Shown here one piece after another: positions 1 to 7,036 of a stretch of DNA of 13,565 nucleotides. The stretch is from Candidatus Kapaibacterium sp. GTDB lineage: Bacteria > Bacteroidota > Ignavibacteria > Kapaibacteriales > UBA2268. The stretch is taken from positions 1 to 13,565 of the forward strand of contig JAQUZU010000045.1 of NCBI GenBank assembly GCA_028691175.1, in the 5' to 3' direction. The notes under the pieces were generated by a model. The model saw nothing but the letters and a program-made list of their open reading frames with translations. It ran no database searches and had not been told where the DNA came from. Every line of letters starts with the position of its first letter. The first letter of the stretch is position 1. Position numbers and translations under genes: made by a program.

Positions 1-2007
1 CCGGAACTATATAGCATATTGAACAGCGAAGAGCAAGTTTTCGCGTCGAATCTGCTGGCAGAAATGCGACAGCTAAATTTGAACGAGAGTATGGGCGAAT
101 TAGTTTGTCTGGTGGCAATCAAAGATTTAAACGAAGAAAAGAGCGAGCTAATAAAAAGTAAATTTGGTGATGAAGCCCTAAAGAGTGCCGAATTATTCGG
201 ACGTATAAGCAATATTGCCCTTCCGGAAGGCGAAAAGAAAATCGCTACCCTGCGTAAAGTATTTATCGAACTGTCTGACGATTTAAAAATTATTATTCTA
301 AAACTTTACGAGCGTCTGACTACCCTGAAAATCGCATTTGCAAGTAACAGCGAAAATCTAAAATCCCTCGCCGACGAATGCCTTAATCTCTATGCACCGA
401 TTGCTCAGCGGCTCGGTATTCGCCAAGTATACAATCCGATGGAAGATATTGCATTTAAAGTGCTCTATCCTGAGGATTTTGCGAAATTAGACAAGGCAAT
501 CGAAAAGCGTCGCTCGATTTTCGAGAAAAAATTGCACGAAATGACTGCAATTCTCCACGAGCAGATGGAGAAAAACGGCATTAAATGCGACATTCAGGCT
601 CGAGTTAAACGCCCATATTCGATTTTCAAAAAATTAGTCAATCAAAACACAAATCTTGATAATATTTTCGATTTAATGGCGTTACGCATTATCACGGACA
701 AAGTTGACAACTGCTATCTTGCTCTCGGAATTGTTCATCGTAACTGGATTCCGATTGAAAAGCGATTCCGCGATTGGGTAACATTTCCGAAGCCGAACGG
801 CTATCGCTCAATTCAGACTACAATCACAACAAAAAACGGCGATAAATTCGAGATTCAAATTCGTACCGCAGAGATGCACAACGAAGCAGAATACGGTACG
901 GCGGCTCACTGGGCATACAAAGAAAAATCTAACGCCGAATCCGATTCGATTTCGAAATTGAAGGAATTCCTCGAAAATGATGAGTACTTCAACAATCCTG
1001 ACGCACTCGACGAACTACTCAAAGCGGACGCCAAGCGCAATTATATCCATATTCTGACGCCGAAAGGCGAAGTAAGGACAATTCCGGAAGGTTCGACGAT
1101 CCTCGATTTCGCAAATACAATCCACACGGACGTATTTTTGACCTGTGTTGGCGGGCGTATCAACGGGAAATTTGCGAAACTCAAAACAGAGCTCCAAACC
1201 GGCGACATTGTCGAAATCACGACAAACAAGAACTCGAAGCCATCGCGCGACTGGCTAAAAATTTTAAAATCGCCAAGTGCAAAAACAAAACTTATTCAGT
1301 GGCTCAAGAAAAACGAATCAAACCAGATTCTTGCTGACGGAAAACGCAACTGGGAGCACTTCAAAAAAGCTAATCGCCACAAGCTAAACGGATTCGACGA
1401 CGAAACCGTTTTCAAGCAGAACCTGACGAAGATCGGCTATAAATCTCCCGATGATTTCTATTCGTCTATCGGCACAAATTCGCTCAAACTGTCGCTTACG
1501 TTGCTTCGGAAACTTTATCCGGAAGCCTTTGTAAAGAAAGAAGATCCCGCAAAGAAAGCACAAAAAGCCGGTAATACGGAAGCTCCTGAAGTTATCGTTG
1601 AAGGTTTGGAAAATATCGAGACACATCTTGCAAAATGTTGCAATCCGATAAAAGGAGAGCCGATTGTCGCTTATGTATCGAAAACAGGCATCAAAATTCA
1701 TGCTGCAACATGCCGTCATATCAACACAGATGCAGACGCAGAACGCTTGAAGCCCGCACAGTGGGCAAATTCTAATTCAATGCAAACTTCGCGACTACAG
1801 ATTTTCGGCATTGAGTTGGCGAAAATGCTGCTTGCTTCTGCAGAAATTGCTCAAGCACTAAAAATCAATATTACATCGACCAGACAGGTTCCGAGTGGCA
1901 GTGAACTTAATTGTCTCGAGGCAATGGTTCAAATAAAAGATATTGAGCAACTCGATATTTTCCGAAAAAAATTGCGTGCCACTGCCGGAATAGAAGCGGT
2001 AAAATAA
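1..2007 (+). CDS. Long RelA/SpoT-family (p)ppGpp synthetase, hydrolase domain degenerate (5'-partial)
   Basis: This is a long RSH protein that makes the alarmone (p)ppGpp from ATP and GTP/GDP. The frame is open to the left edge. The first start-like codon is TTG at 19, but alignment by eye to known Rel proteins suggests about 50 N-terminal residues lie outside the window. Numbering from the TTG, a degenerate HD domain covers about 1-150. The synthetase domain (about 195-305) keeps the catalytic Asp in FDLMALR (D218), PKPNGYRS (257-264) and the Glu of FEIQIRT (E278). A TGS domain follows (about 341-405), then a helical region, a zinc-finger-like region with CC at 540-541, H561 and C565, and a C-terminal ACT domain (about 590-662). 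The HD dyad is replaced by about Val32-Ala33 and the KLADRLHN-type motif reads KLYERLTT, so ppGpp hydrolysis is probably lost. The motif RFRD (249-252) resembles the RxKD of bifunctional enzymes more than the ExDD of RelA. It ends in three tandem stops, TAA TGA TAA. Confidence 0.95.
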   Translation, partial: PELYSILNSEEQVFASNLLAEMRQLNLNESMGELVCLVAIKDLNEEKSELIKSKFGDEALKSAELFGRISNIALPEGEKKIATLRKVFIELSDDLKIIILKLYERLTTLKIAFASNSENLKSLADECLNLYAPIAQRLGIRQVYNPMEDIAFKVLYPEDFAKLDKAIEKRRSIFEKKLHEMTAILHEQMEKNGIKCDIQARVKRPYSIFKKLVNQNTNLDNIFDLMALRIITDKVDNCYLALGIVHRNWIPIEKRFRDWVTFPKPNGYRSIQTTITTKNGDKFEIQIRTAEMHNEAEYGTAAHWAYKEKSNAESDSISKLKEFLENDEYFNNPDALDELLKADAKRNYIHILTPKGEVRTIPEGSTILDFANTIHTDVFLTCVGGRINGKFAKLKTELQTGDIVEITTNKNSKPSRDWLKILKSPSAKTKLIQWLKKNESNQILADGKRNWEHFKKANRHKLNGFDDETVFKQNLTKIGYKSPDDFYSSIGTNSLKLSLTLLRKLYPEAFVKKEDPAKKAQKAGNTEAPEVIVEGLENIETHLAKCCNPIKGEPIVAYVSKTGIKIHAATCRHINTDADAERLKPAQWANSNSMQTSRLQIFGIELAKMLLASAEIAQALKINITSTRQVPSGSELNCLEAMVQIKDIEQLDIFRKKLRATAGIEAVK

Positions 2008-2013
2008 TGATAA

Positions 2014-2079
2014 ATGCTAAATAGTGAGCGACTAATGCAGCCTCCAAGCGGACCAATTCAGCAGTATTTTTACCGTTAA
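2014..2079 (+). other. Possible 21-residue small ORF between rel and the acyl-ACP synthetase gene
   Basis: An ATG lies 6 nt after the rel stop and opens a 21-codon frame ending at TAA (2077-2079). The peptide would begin MLNSERL and end QQYFYR. There is no convincing Shine-Dalgarno site in front of it and a frame this short is easily random. It is listed because it is the only content I can see in the 98-nt gap 2008-2105 apart from AT-rich sequence before the next gene. Coding status is doubtful. Confidence 0.12.
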
Positions 2080-2105
2080 TAAACATTAAACTTTGACATT
2101 ATAAT

Positions 2106-4613
2106 ATGCTAAAAAATAAAATATTTCTTAAAAACCACGATAAAATTGCAGCTATATACGGCAAAAAATCAGTTACGTACAAGGAAGTCCTCGACAATGT
2201 CGGCACATATATGGACGTGATTTTCGCGGGACACACTCGGACAAAAAAAGTTGCAATTTACGCCGAAAACCGCCTCGAGTGGCTTTACGCTTTTTATGCG
2301 TCATGGGCAATGGGCTATGTTCCGATTACAATTGACCATCTTTCGACTCCGGAAGAGTTGGCGTATATTTTGCAAAAGTCTGAGCCGGAACTGGTTTTTA
2401 TTTCAAATTCTTCCAAGCCGAATCTTGACAACGCGTATCGCACTTTGTCATATCGTCCGATGCTGTATAATCTCGACTCAAATTTAAAACAACACTCTTG
2501 CACGGCGGCAAATCTCGCAAAAATAAAATCTATCGGCGAAGACATTAAATCGCTCGCACTGATAATTTTCACTTCCGGCACGACCGGGTCGCCAAAGGGC
2601 GTAATGCTGTCCTTCGAGAATATTCTGGTTAATATTGTTTCGGTAGCGGAGAACATACCGATTTTCAACTCGAACGATCGCGTTCTGGCACTTCTGCCGC
2701 TTCATCATGCTTTGCCGTTGGTTGGTTCGCTGATTTGCCCGCTTTATATTGGTGCGACAGTTGTATTCACGCCATCGCTCGTACCGAACGAAGTCATCTC
2801 CTCCATTGCGGACAACAAGGTTACAATGATCATCGCCGTACCAAAATTTTACGAAATGGTTCATCGCGGCATTATGGGACAAATCAACGCAAAAGCGGCT
2901 GCACGAGCACTTATGTCGCTTTCGCGCAAGGTGGATTCCATCAAATTTGCACGGTTGCTTTTCGGCATGGTACAAAAGAAATTCGGAGGCTCGCTTCGAT
3001 ATTTGGTTGCCGGTGGTGCAGCGATGAACAAAGAAGTCGGCTACGACATGCGCCACCTCGGATTTGAAATTCTCGAAGGCTACGGAATGACCGAAGCCGC
3101 ACCAATGATTTCGTTCACACGTCCGGGGCATGGCGTCGTAGGCTCGCCGGGTCCGGCTCTGCCCGGCTGCGAAATTAAATTTGTACAAGACGAAATCGCC
3201 GTTCGCGGTCCGAACGTAATGCTCGGCTACTACAATAATCCGGAAGATACCGCCGCGATACTTCGCGACGGCTGGCTATATACAGGCGATAAAGGCTATC
3301 TCGGCAAGAACGACATGCTGTATATCACCGGCAGAACGAAAGAAATTATTGTTCTGTCAAACGGAAAAAACATTAATCCGGTCGAACTGGAATTTAAACT
3401 ATTGACTTATGATACCGGCGTTATTCAGGAGTGCGCGATTTTTGAATTCGCGGATTCGCTCTCGTTAATCGTCTATCCGAACGCCACGTTCTTGAATGAA
3501 AATTCTATTCAAAATGTAAAAGAATACATCAAAGAAAACGTCCTCGCGAAATTTAACAGCGAAATTTCGCATCACAATAAAATTACTAATCTTTTTATTT
3601 CCGACAAAGAATTGCCCAAAACACGGCTTGCGAAAATCAAACGCTTCATGTTGCCGGAAATCGCGAAGTCACTCACCGAAAGTTTCACTCCGCAGGCAGA
3701 ACCGCAAACCGAAGAATTTGCAATTTTAAAAAAATATTTCGCCGACAACAAAAACAGAATTTTGCGATTAGATTCTAATCTGGAAATCGATCTCGGACTC
3801 GATTCGCTCGATAAAATCAGTCTGCTTGTTTTTGTCAATTCAACTTTCGGTACGAATCTCGCTGAAGAAGAGTTTTCTAAATTCAATATTGCAGAAAATC
3901 TCCTCGCTTATATTCACAGCAATAAGACAAAGCAAAAAACCGAAGAGGTAAACTGGAGAGATATTCTGCATAAAACCTCCGGAAATATTTCCCTGCCGAA
4001 ATCTTGGCTTACGCAACCGCTTATAATCAAAGGATTTAGACTTTTTGCAAATCTCTTTTTCCGCGTAAAAGCCAAAGGACGCGAAAATCTGCCAAACGGT
4101 CCGTTTATTCTCGCATCTAATCATCAGAGTTTGATGGACGCGTTTTTCGTTTCGTCGTATCTAAAAAATTCGGTTTTACGCAAAACATATTTTTATGCAA
4201 AGCGTAAGCACGTGCAGAATTTCTTCCTAAAATTCTTGGCAAATACAAACAACGTAATCGTCATGGACATAAATAAAGATGTGAAATCCTCAATGGAAAA
4301 ACTTGCATCTGTGCTGCAAAAAGGGCGAAATCTGATAATTTTTCCGGAAGGAACACGCTCGCTTAACGGTGCACTCGGCGAGTTCAAAAAAATGTTTGCT
4401 ATCCTAAGCAGCGAATTGAATGTTCCGATTGTACCGGTTGCTATTGACGGAGCATATCAGGCACTGCCGAGCGGAACACACCTTCCAAAGCCGTTTAAAA
4501 AAATAACGATTGAGTATTTGAAACCAATTTATCCGGAATCGCTTTCTTACGAATCGCTCAGCACAAAAATACGCGAAAACATAAATCGTGCAATCAGCAA
4601 AAACAACGATTAG
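2106..4613 (+). CDS. Acyl-ACP/CoA synthetase - acyl carrier domain - PlsC-type acyltransferase fusion
   Basis: This 835-residue multidomain lipid enzyme most likely activates fatty acids with ATP, loads them on its own carrier domain and transfers them to a lysophospholipid or glycerolipid acceptor. The AMP-binding ligase domain (about 1-525) has the P-loop TSGTTGSPKG (156-165), EGYGMTE (324-330), YTGD (392-395) and a C-terminal PKTRLAKIKR stretch in which K510 fits the catalytic lysine. A phosphopantetheine carrier domain (about 535-605) carries the attachment serine in LGLDSL (S567). A PlsC-type acyltransferase domain (about 640-830) carries NHQSLMD (HX4D, H673 and D678) and PEGTRS (747-752). 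All motifs look intact. E. coli Aas performs a similar pair of reactions but with the acyltransferase at the N-terminus and no carrier between the halves. No Shine-Dalgarno site is visible before the ATG. The acceptor and the chain-length preference cannot be read from sequence; the two catalytic classes are clear. Confidence 0.9.
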   Translation: MLKNKIFLKNHDKIAAIYGKKSVTYKEVLDNVGTYMDVIFAGHTRTKKVAIYAENRLEWLYAFYASWAMGYVPITIDHLSTPEELAYILQKSEPELVFISNSSKPNLDNAYRTLSYRPMLYNLDSNLKQHSCTAANLAKIKSIGEDIKSLALIIFTSGTTGSPKGVMLSFENILVNIVSVAENIPIFNSNDRVLALLPLHHALPLVGSLICPLYIGATVVFTPSLVPNEVISSIADNKVTMIIAVPKFYEMVHRGIMGQINAKAAARALMSLSRKVDSIKFARLLFGMVQKKFGGSLRYLVAGGAAMNKEVGYDMRHLGFEILEGYGMTEAAPMISFTRPGHGVVGSPGPALPGCEIKFVQDEIAVRGPNVMLGYYNNPEDTAAILRDGWLYTGDKGYLGKNDMLYITGRTKEIIVLSNGKNINPVELEFKLLTYDTGVIQECAIFEFADSLSLIVYPNATFLNENSIQNVKEYIKENVLAKFNSEISHHNKITNLFISDKELPKTRLAKIKRFMLPEIAKSLTESFTPQAEPQTEEFAILKKYFADNKNRILRLDSNLEIDLGLDSLDKISLLVFVNSTFGTNLAEEEFSKFNIAENLLAYIHSNKTKQKTEEVNWRDILHKTSGNISLPKSWLTQPLIIKGFRLFANLFFRVKAKGRENLPNGPFILASNHQSLMDAFFVSSYLKNSVLRKTYFYAKRKHVQNFFLKFLANTNNVIVMDINKDVKSSMEKLASVLQKGRNLIIFPEGTRSLNGALGEFKKMFAILSSELNVPIVPVAIDGAYQALPSGTHLPKPFKKITIEYLKPIYPESLSYESLSTKIRENINRAISKNND

Positions 4614-4642
4614 AGCAAAAGCACTCCCGATTGAATCCAAAT

Positions 4643-4696
4643 AAAAAGAAGCATAGAAACCCTTTGGCATACGCCGGGAATCTATGCTTCTTTTTT
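4643..4696. terminator. Bidirectional intrinsic terminator between convergent genes
   Basis: A perfect 15-bp inverted repeat (left arm 4643-4657, right arm 4681-4695) encloses a 23-nt loop that can itself form a short GGC/GCC pairing. The right arm runs into six Ts (4691-4696) on the plus strand. The left arm gives a run of five Us for transcripts coming from the minus strand. It sits between the stop of the lipid-enzyme gene (4613) and the stop of the DUF948-like gene (4709), so it can end both converging transcripts. Confidence 0.88.
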
Positions 4697-4708
4697 GCGT
4701 TGATATTA

Positions 4709-5110
4709 CTATTTTTTCGTTAGTTTATCAATAAAGACATTTACTGCTTTCGAACCGGCGGAAACAACGCTCGCGAGTTGTTTGACCGGAGTATAGCATT
4801 TGCCGTAAATGACGTCTACTAAACTTTTCATCGGATCAAAAACCTGTACAATCTGATCTAATTTAATCTGGACATCTTTTGTAACGCCGTTAAATTCATT
4901 TGCAGCCTTATCAATTTGCTGCATGGAAGTAATCGCTTGATCTTTAATTTCGCCAATATCATCAACCGCTTTCGAGAAGGAATCGGTTAATTCAGAAATA
5001 TTTTTCTGAACCGAATCCAGTGCTTTGCTGATTTTCACTACCATATAGACCATTACGATCAGTGTCAGGCAGATTCCGATTATTAGTACCACTTCAAGTG
5101 TAGGGCTCAT
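4709..5110 (-). CDS. DUF948-like single-pass membrane coiled-coil protein
   Basis: A 133-residue protein with an N-terminal membrane segment (about residues 5-27, rich in Leu, Ile and Val), followed by a long hydrophilic, probably helical and coiled-coil region with repeated Asp, Lys and Gln. It has no catalytic motif. The pattern matches DUF948-type proteins, which are small membrane-anchored helical proteins often found next to YtxH proteins and thought to act at the cell envelope; the biochemical role is unknown. The start is well supported. A GGAG site lies 6 nt upstream of the ATG, embedded in the two terminal glutamate codons of the upstream YtxH gene. Only 3 nt separate the two genes, so they are almost certainly co-translated. 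The bidirectional hairpin at 4643-4696 closes this operon. Confidence 0.8.
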   Translation of the reverse strand: MSPTLEVVLIIGICLTLIVMVYMVVKISKALDSVQKNISELTDSFSKAVDDIGEIKDQAITSMQQIDKAANEFNGVTKDVQIKLDQIVQVFDPMKSLVDVIYGKCYTPVKQLASVVSAGSKAVNVFIDKLTKK

Positions 5111-5113
5111 ATC

Positions 5114-5545
5114 CTACTCCTCGTTTTCGCGCTTCAGTTCAGTTTTAAATGTATCGATTCCGGCTTTAGCGGCGTCTTTTACATTGCCATATTTCGAGGA
5201 AATATCGCTCTTGGTCTCGCCTACTTTGTATTTAGCTCCGGCTAAAATATCTTCTGCTTTGCCAATGATATTGCTTGCCTGATCTTTTGCGGCATTAATA
5301 ATTTGCTGGGCTTTTGCTTTGCCGTCTTGAGCGGCGGCAGAAACTACTCCGCTTACTTTATCTTCGACAATACCATAGTAATCAGATGCTTTGCCATAGA
5401 TATCCGAAGTTTTGGTTGCAATGTCCTGTCTTAATTCTTTACCGGATTTCGGAGCAAGCAATAATGCGGTAATTGCTCCAACTGCACTACCAACGAGCGC
5501 ACCCATCAGAAAGCCTTTTGTGTAGTTTTGTTGATTATCAGACAT
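5114..5545 (-). CDS. YtxH-domain protein
   Basis: A 143-residue protein with a glycine-rich hydrophobic N-terminal segment (GFLMGALVGSAVG, about residues 11-23) leading into LLLAPKSGKELRQD, the signature of the YtxH (gas-vesicle-protein-like) family. The remainder is Ala/Lys/Asp-rich and predicted helical, with repeated KA and AKD patterns resembling LEA/apolipoprotein-like amphipathic helices. YtxH proteins are associated with general stress in Bacillus, but the molecular function is unknown. The frame is open upstream to an ATG at 5578, which would overlap the end of kdsC. I prefer the ATG at 5543-5545 because a perfect GGAGG precedes it by 5 nt and the protein then begins MSDNQQ, directly before the membrane segment. 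It lies between kdsC and the DUF948-like gene, on the same strand. Confidence 0.85.
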   Translation of the reverse strand: MSDNQQNYTKGFLMGALVGSAVGAITALLLAPKSGKELRQDIATKTSDIYGKASDYYGIVEDKVSGVVSAAAQDGKAKAQQIINAAKDQASNIIGKAEDILAGAKYKVGETKSDISSKYGNVKDAAKAGIDTFKTELKRENEE

Positions 5546-5550
5546 AATAT

Positions 5551-5555
5551 CCTCC
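5551..5555 (-). promoter_or_regulatory. Strong Shine-Dalgarno site (GGAGG) for the YtxH gene
   Basis: On the minus strand GGAGG is followed by 5 nt (ATATT) and then the ATG at 5545. This is the best ribosome-binding site in the window. It decides the start of the YtxH protein against the longer frame beginning at 5578. Confidence 0.8.
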
Positions 5556-5571
5556 ATTAATAATTGTTTTG

Positions 5572-6096
5572 CTACCAATTTTCGGGCAGCGTAATAGGTT
5601 TATTTTGTGCTTTCAATATAATTTCCGAAATTTCACGTACGGCACCCTTGCCGCCTTTTTTTTCAAGAACGATGTGCGAAACCTCTTTCACGGATTCCAC
5701 CGCATCAACGGGGCAAACAGCCAATCCGACAATTTTCATCGCATGCAAATCATTTACGTCATCACCGATATACGCGATGCTCTCCAGCGGAATCTGCAGA
5801 TTTTTCGATAATTCTTCCAGACTGCGCGTTTTGTTTCTCGAACCGACAACAACGCTTCCGATTTTCAATTTTGTAGCTCTGGAGATTACAATCGGCGAAT
5901 TTTCGCTCGTTAAAATCGCTGTGCGAAGTCCGGCTTTATGCAACAATTCAATTCCCATGCCGTCTCGCAGCGAAAATCTCTTCATTTCTTCGCCGTCACG
6001 CGAATAATATACGGTACATGGAGTCAAAGTTCCATCGACATCCATTACCAATAGTTTAATACGCTTTATTTTCTCTATTATTTCAATATTTTCCAT
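5572..6096 (-). CDS. kdsC: 3-deoxy-D-manno-octulosonate-8-phosphate phosphatase (KdsC-type HAD hydrolase)
   Basis: A 174-residue cytoplasmic HAD phosphatase without cap domain, the usual length for KdsC. It would remove phosphate from Kdo-8-phosphate to give Kdo for the LPS inner core. Motif I is DVDGT (19-23, nucleophile D19), motif II is T63 in AILTSE, K89 in SRNK fits the family's conserved lysine, and motif IV is GDDVND (111-116). The C-terminal GGKGAVRE (148-155) is the tail motif typical of the YrbI/KdsC family. It is the first gene of a minus-strand operon, 26 nt ahead of the YtxH gene. No kdsA, kdsB or kdsD is adjacent. A related HAD acting in another nonulosonate pathway (for example with a NeuA-like enzyme) is the main alternative. 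No Shine-Dalgarno site is visible; the ATG follows a run of As. Confidence 0.87.
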   Translation of the reverse strand: MENIEIIEKIKRIKLLVMDVDGTLTPCTVYYSRDGEEMKRFSLRDGMGIELLHKAGLRTAILTSENSPIVISRATKLKIGSVVVGSRNKTRSLEELSKNLQIPLESIAYIGDDVNDLHAMKIVGLAVCPVDAVESVKEVSHIVLEKKGGKGAVREISEIILKAQNKPITLPENW

Positions 6097-6175
6097 TTTT
6101 TTTCGTAATTTTGCAAATTAAACGTGAGTTTTAGAGTTCTAAGTAACGATTGCGAAACATAATTATTTTATCAAT
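6097..6175. promoter_or_regulatory. Divergent intergenic region with AT-rich palindrome, probable promoter region
   Basis: This 79-nt gap separates kdsC (minus) from prmA (plus), so at least two promoters should lie in or near it. Positions 6106-6120 form a palindrome, TAATTT-TGC-AAATTA. The plus-strand reading contains TAATTTTG, which fits the TAnnTTTG -7 element known from Bacteroidota, and the minus-strand reading is a near match. I cannot find a convincing TTG element at the expected upstream distance, so the promoter assignment is an inference. Confidence 0.35.
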
Positions 6176-7033
6176 ATGAAAAGTTCTTTATTAAAAAACT
6201 ATATTAACGTACATGTCGCACTAAAAGAAGAGCATTACGAGATGGTATTTGCTCTGATTCAGCGTTTTGAATTTACCGGCATAGAAGAAAAATTAGACGA
6301 AATCGTAATCTGTTTTGTCTCGAGTTATTGGACGGACGAAATCCGCAAAGCACTTATGGAAGTGATTAACTCGATTGAACCGGAAGCATTTATCATTAAA
6401 GAAGAGACTATTGAAGAGCAAAACTGGAATGAAGAATGGGAAAAGAACGTCGAACCGGTCAGAGTAAGCGACGATATTCTCATCACTCCGGAATGGAAAA
6501 AAGACGAATTCGACGCAAAATATAAAATCATTATCAATCCGAAAATGTCTTTCGGCACGGGCGATCATCAAACAACACGTCTTGTGTGCCGCTTAATGGA
6601 AGACATTAAAGACCCGAAAAAATTTTGGATTGACGCGGGAACAGGCACCGGCGTGCTCGCAATTTTCGCCGCAATGCTCGGTGCAGAGCGTATTTATGCG
6701 TTCGACAACAACATCTGGTCAATCGAAAATGCGAAAGAAAATTTCGAACTCAACGGCGTTGCGGATAAAATCGAACTTGCCGAAGTCGACATCGAAGACT
6801 GCACTTTGCCTGAATGCGATATTGTAGTTGCTAATTTATTCCTCAGCCTTGTCGTTCCGGCGATGCCGCTGTTTTATAAATCGTTGCAACGCAAAAAAGG
6901 CGATTTAATTCTCTCCGGCGTACTGAAATATCATTTAGAAGACATTCTCGAAGGTGCAATGAAAAACAATTTCGAGGTTATTAACACACTATTCGAGGAC
7001 GACTGGGTAGCAGTTCACCTGCGCGCAATGTAA
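6176..7033 (+). CDS. prmA: Ribosomal protein L11 methyltransferase
   Basis: A 285-residue SAM-dependent methyltransferase that trimethylates ribosomal protein L11. The N-terminal part (about 1-95) fits the substrate-recognition domain and is linked to a Rossmann-fold catalytic domain. Diagnostic features are FGTGDHQTT (126-134), the SAM-binding DAGTGTG (153-159), the acidic residue ending beta strand 2 (D177, in YAFDNN), and NLFLSL (220-225) at the position of the usual NIL motif. WNEEWEK (84-90) matches the conserved W-x-x-x-W stretch of PrmA proteins. Length and motif order are normal for the family. It heads a plus-strand operon; ppx follows after 3 nt, without an obvious ribosome-binding site between them, which suggests translational coupling. 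Confidence 0.93.
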   Translation: MKSSLLKNYINVHVALKEEHYEMVFALIQRFEFTGIEEKLDEIVICFVSSYWTDEIRKALMEVINSIEPEAFIIKEETIEEQNWNEEWEKNVEPVRVSDDILITPEWKKDEFDAKYKIIINPKMSFGTGDHQTTRLVCRLMEDIKDPKKFWIDAGTGTGVLAIFAAMLGAERIYAFDNNIWSIENAKENFELNGVADKIELAEVDIEDCTLPECDIVVANLFLSLVVPAMPLFYKSLQRKKGDLILSGVLKYHLEDILEGAMKNNFEVINTLFEDDWVAVHLRAM

Positions 7034-7036
7034 GCC

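Noticed and set aside
2094..2105. TTGACA- and TATAAT-like words directly before the lipid-enzyme ATG
   Set aside because: They overlap rather than being 17 nt apart, and the TATAAT abuts the ATG, so transcription would begin inside the gene; chance AT-rich sequence.
2484..3188. 234-residue open frame on the minus strand opposite the lipid-enzyme gene
   Set aside because: It lies wholly inside a gene with intact domain motifs, has a low-complexity Arg/Asn/Cys-rich composition and no recognisable fold; a shadow frame.
5546..5578. N-terminal extension of the YtxH protein to an ATG at 5578
   Set aside because: It would overlap kdsC and leave the perfect GGAGG at 5551-5555 unused; the ATG at 5545 is better placed.
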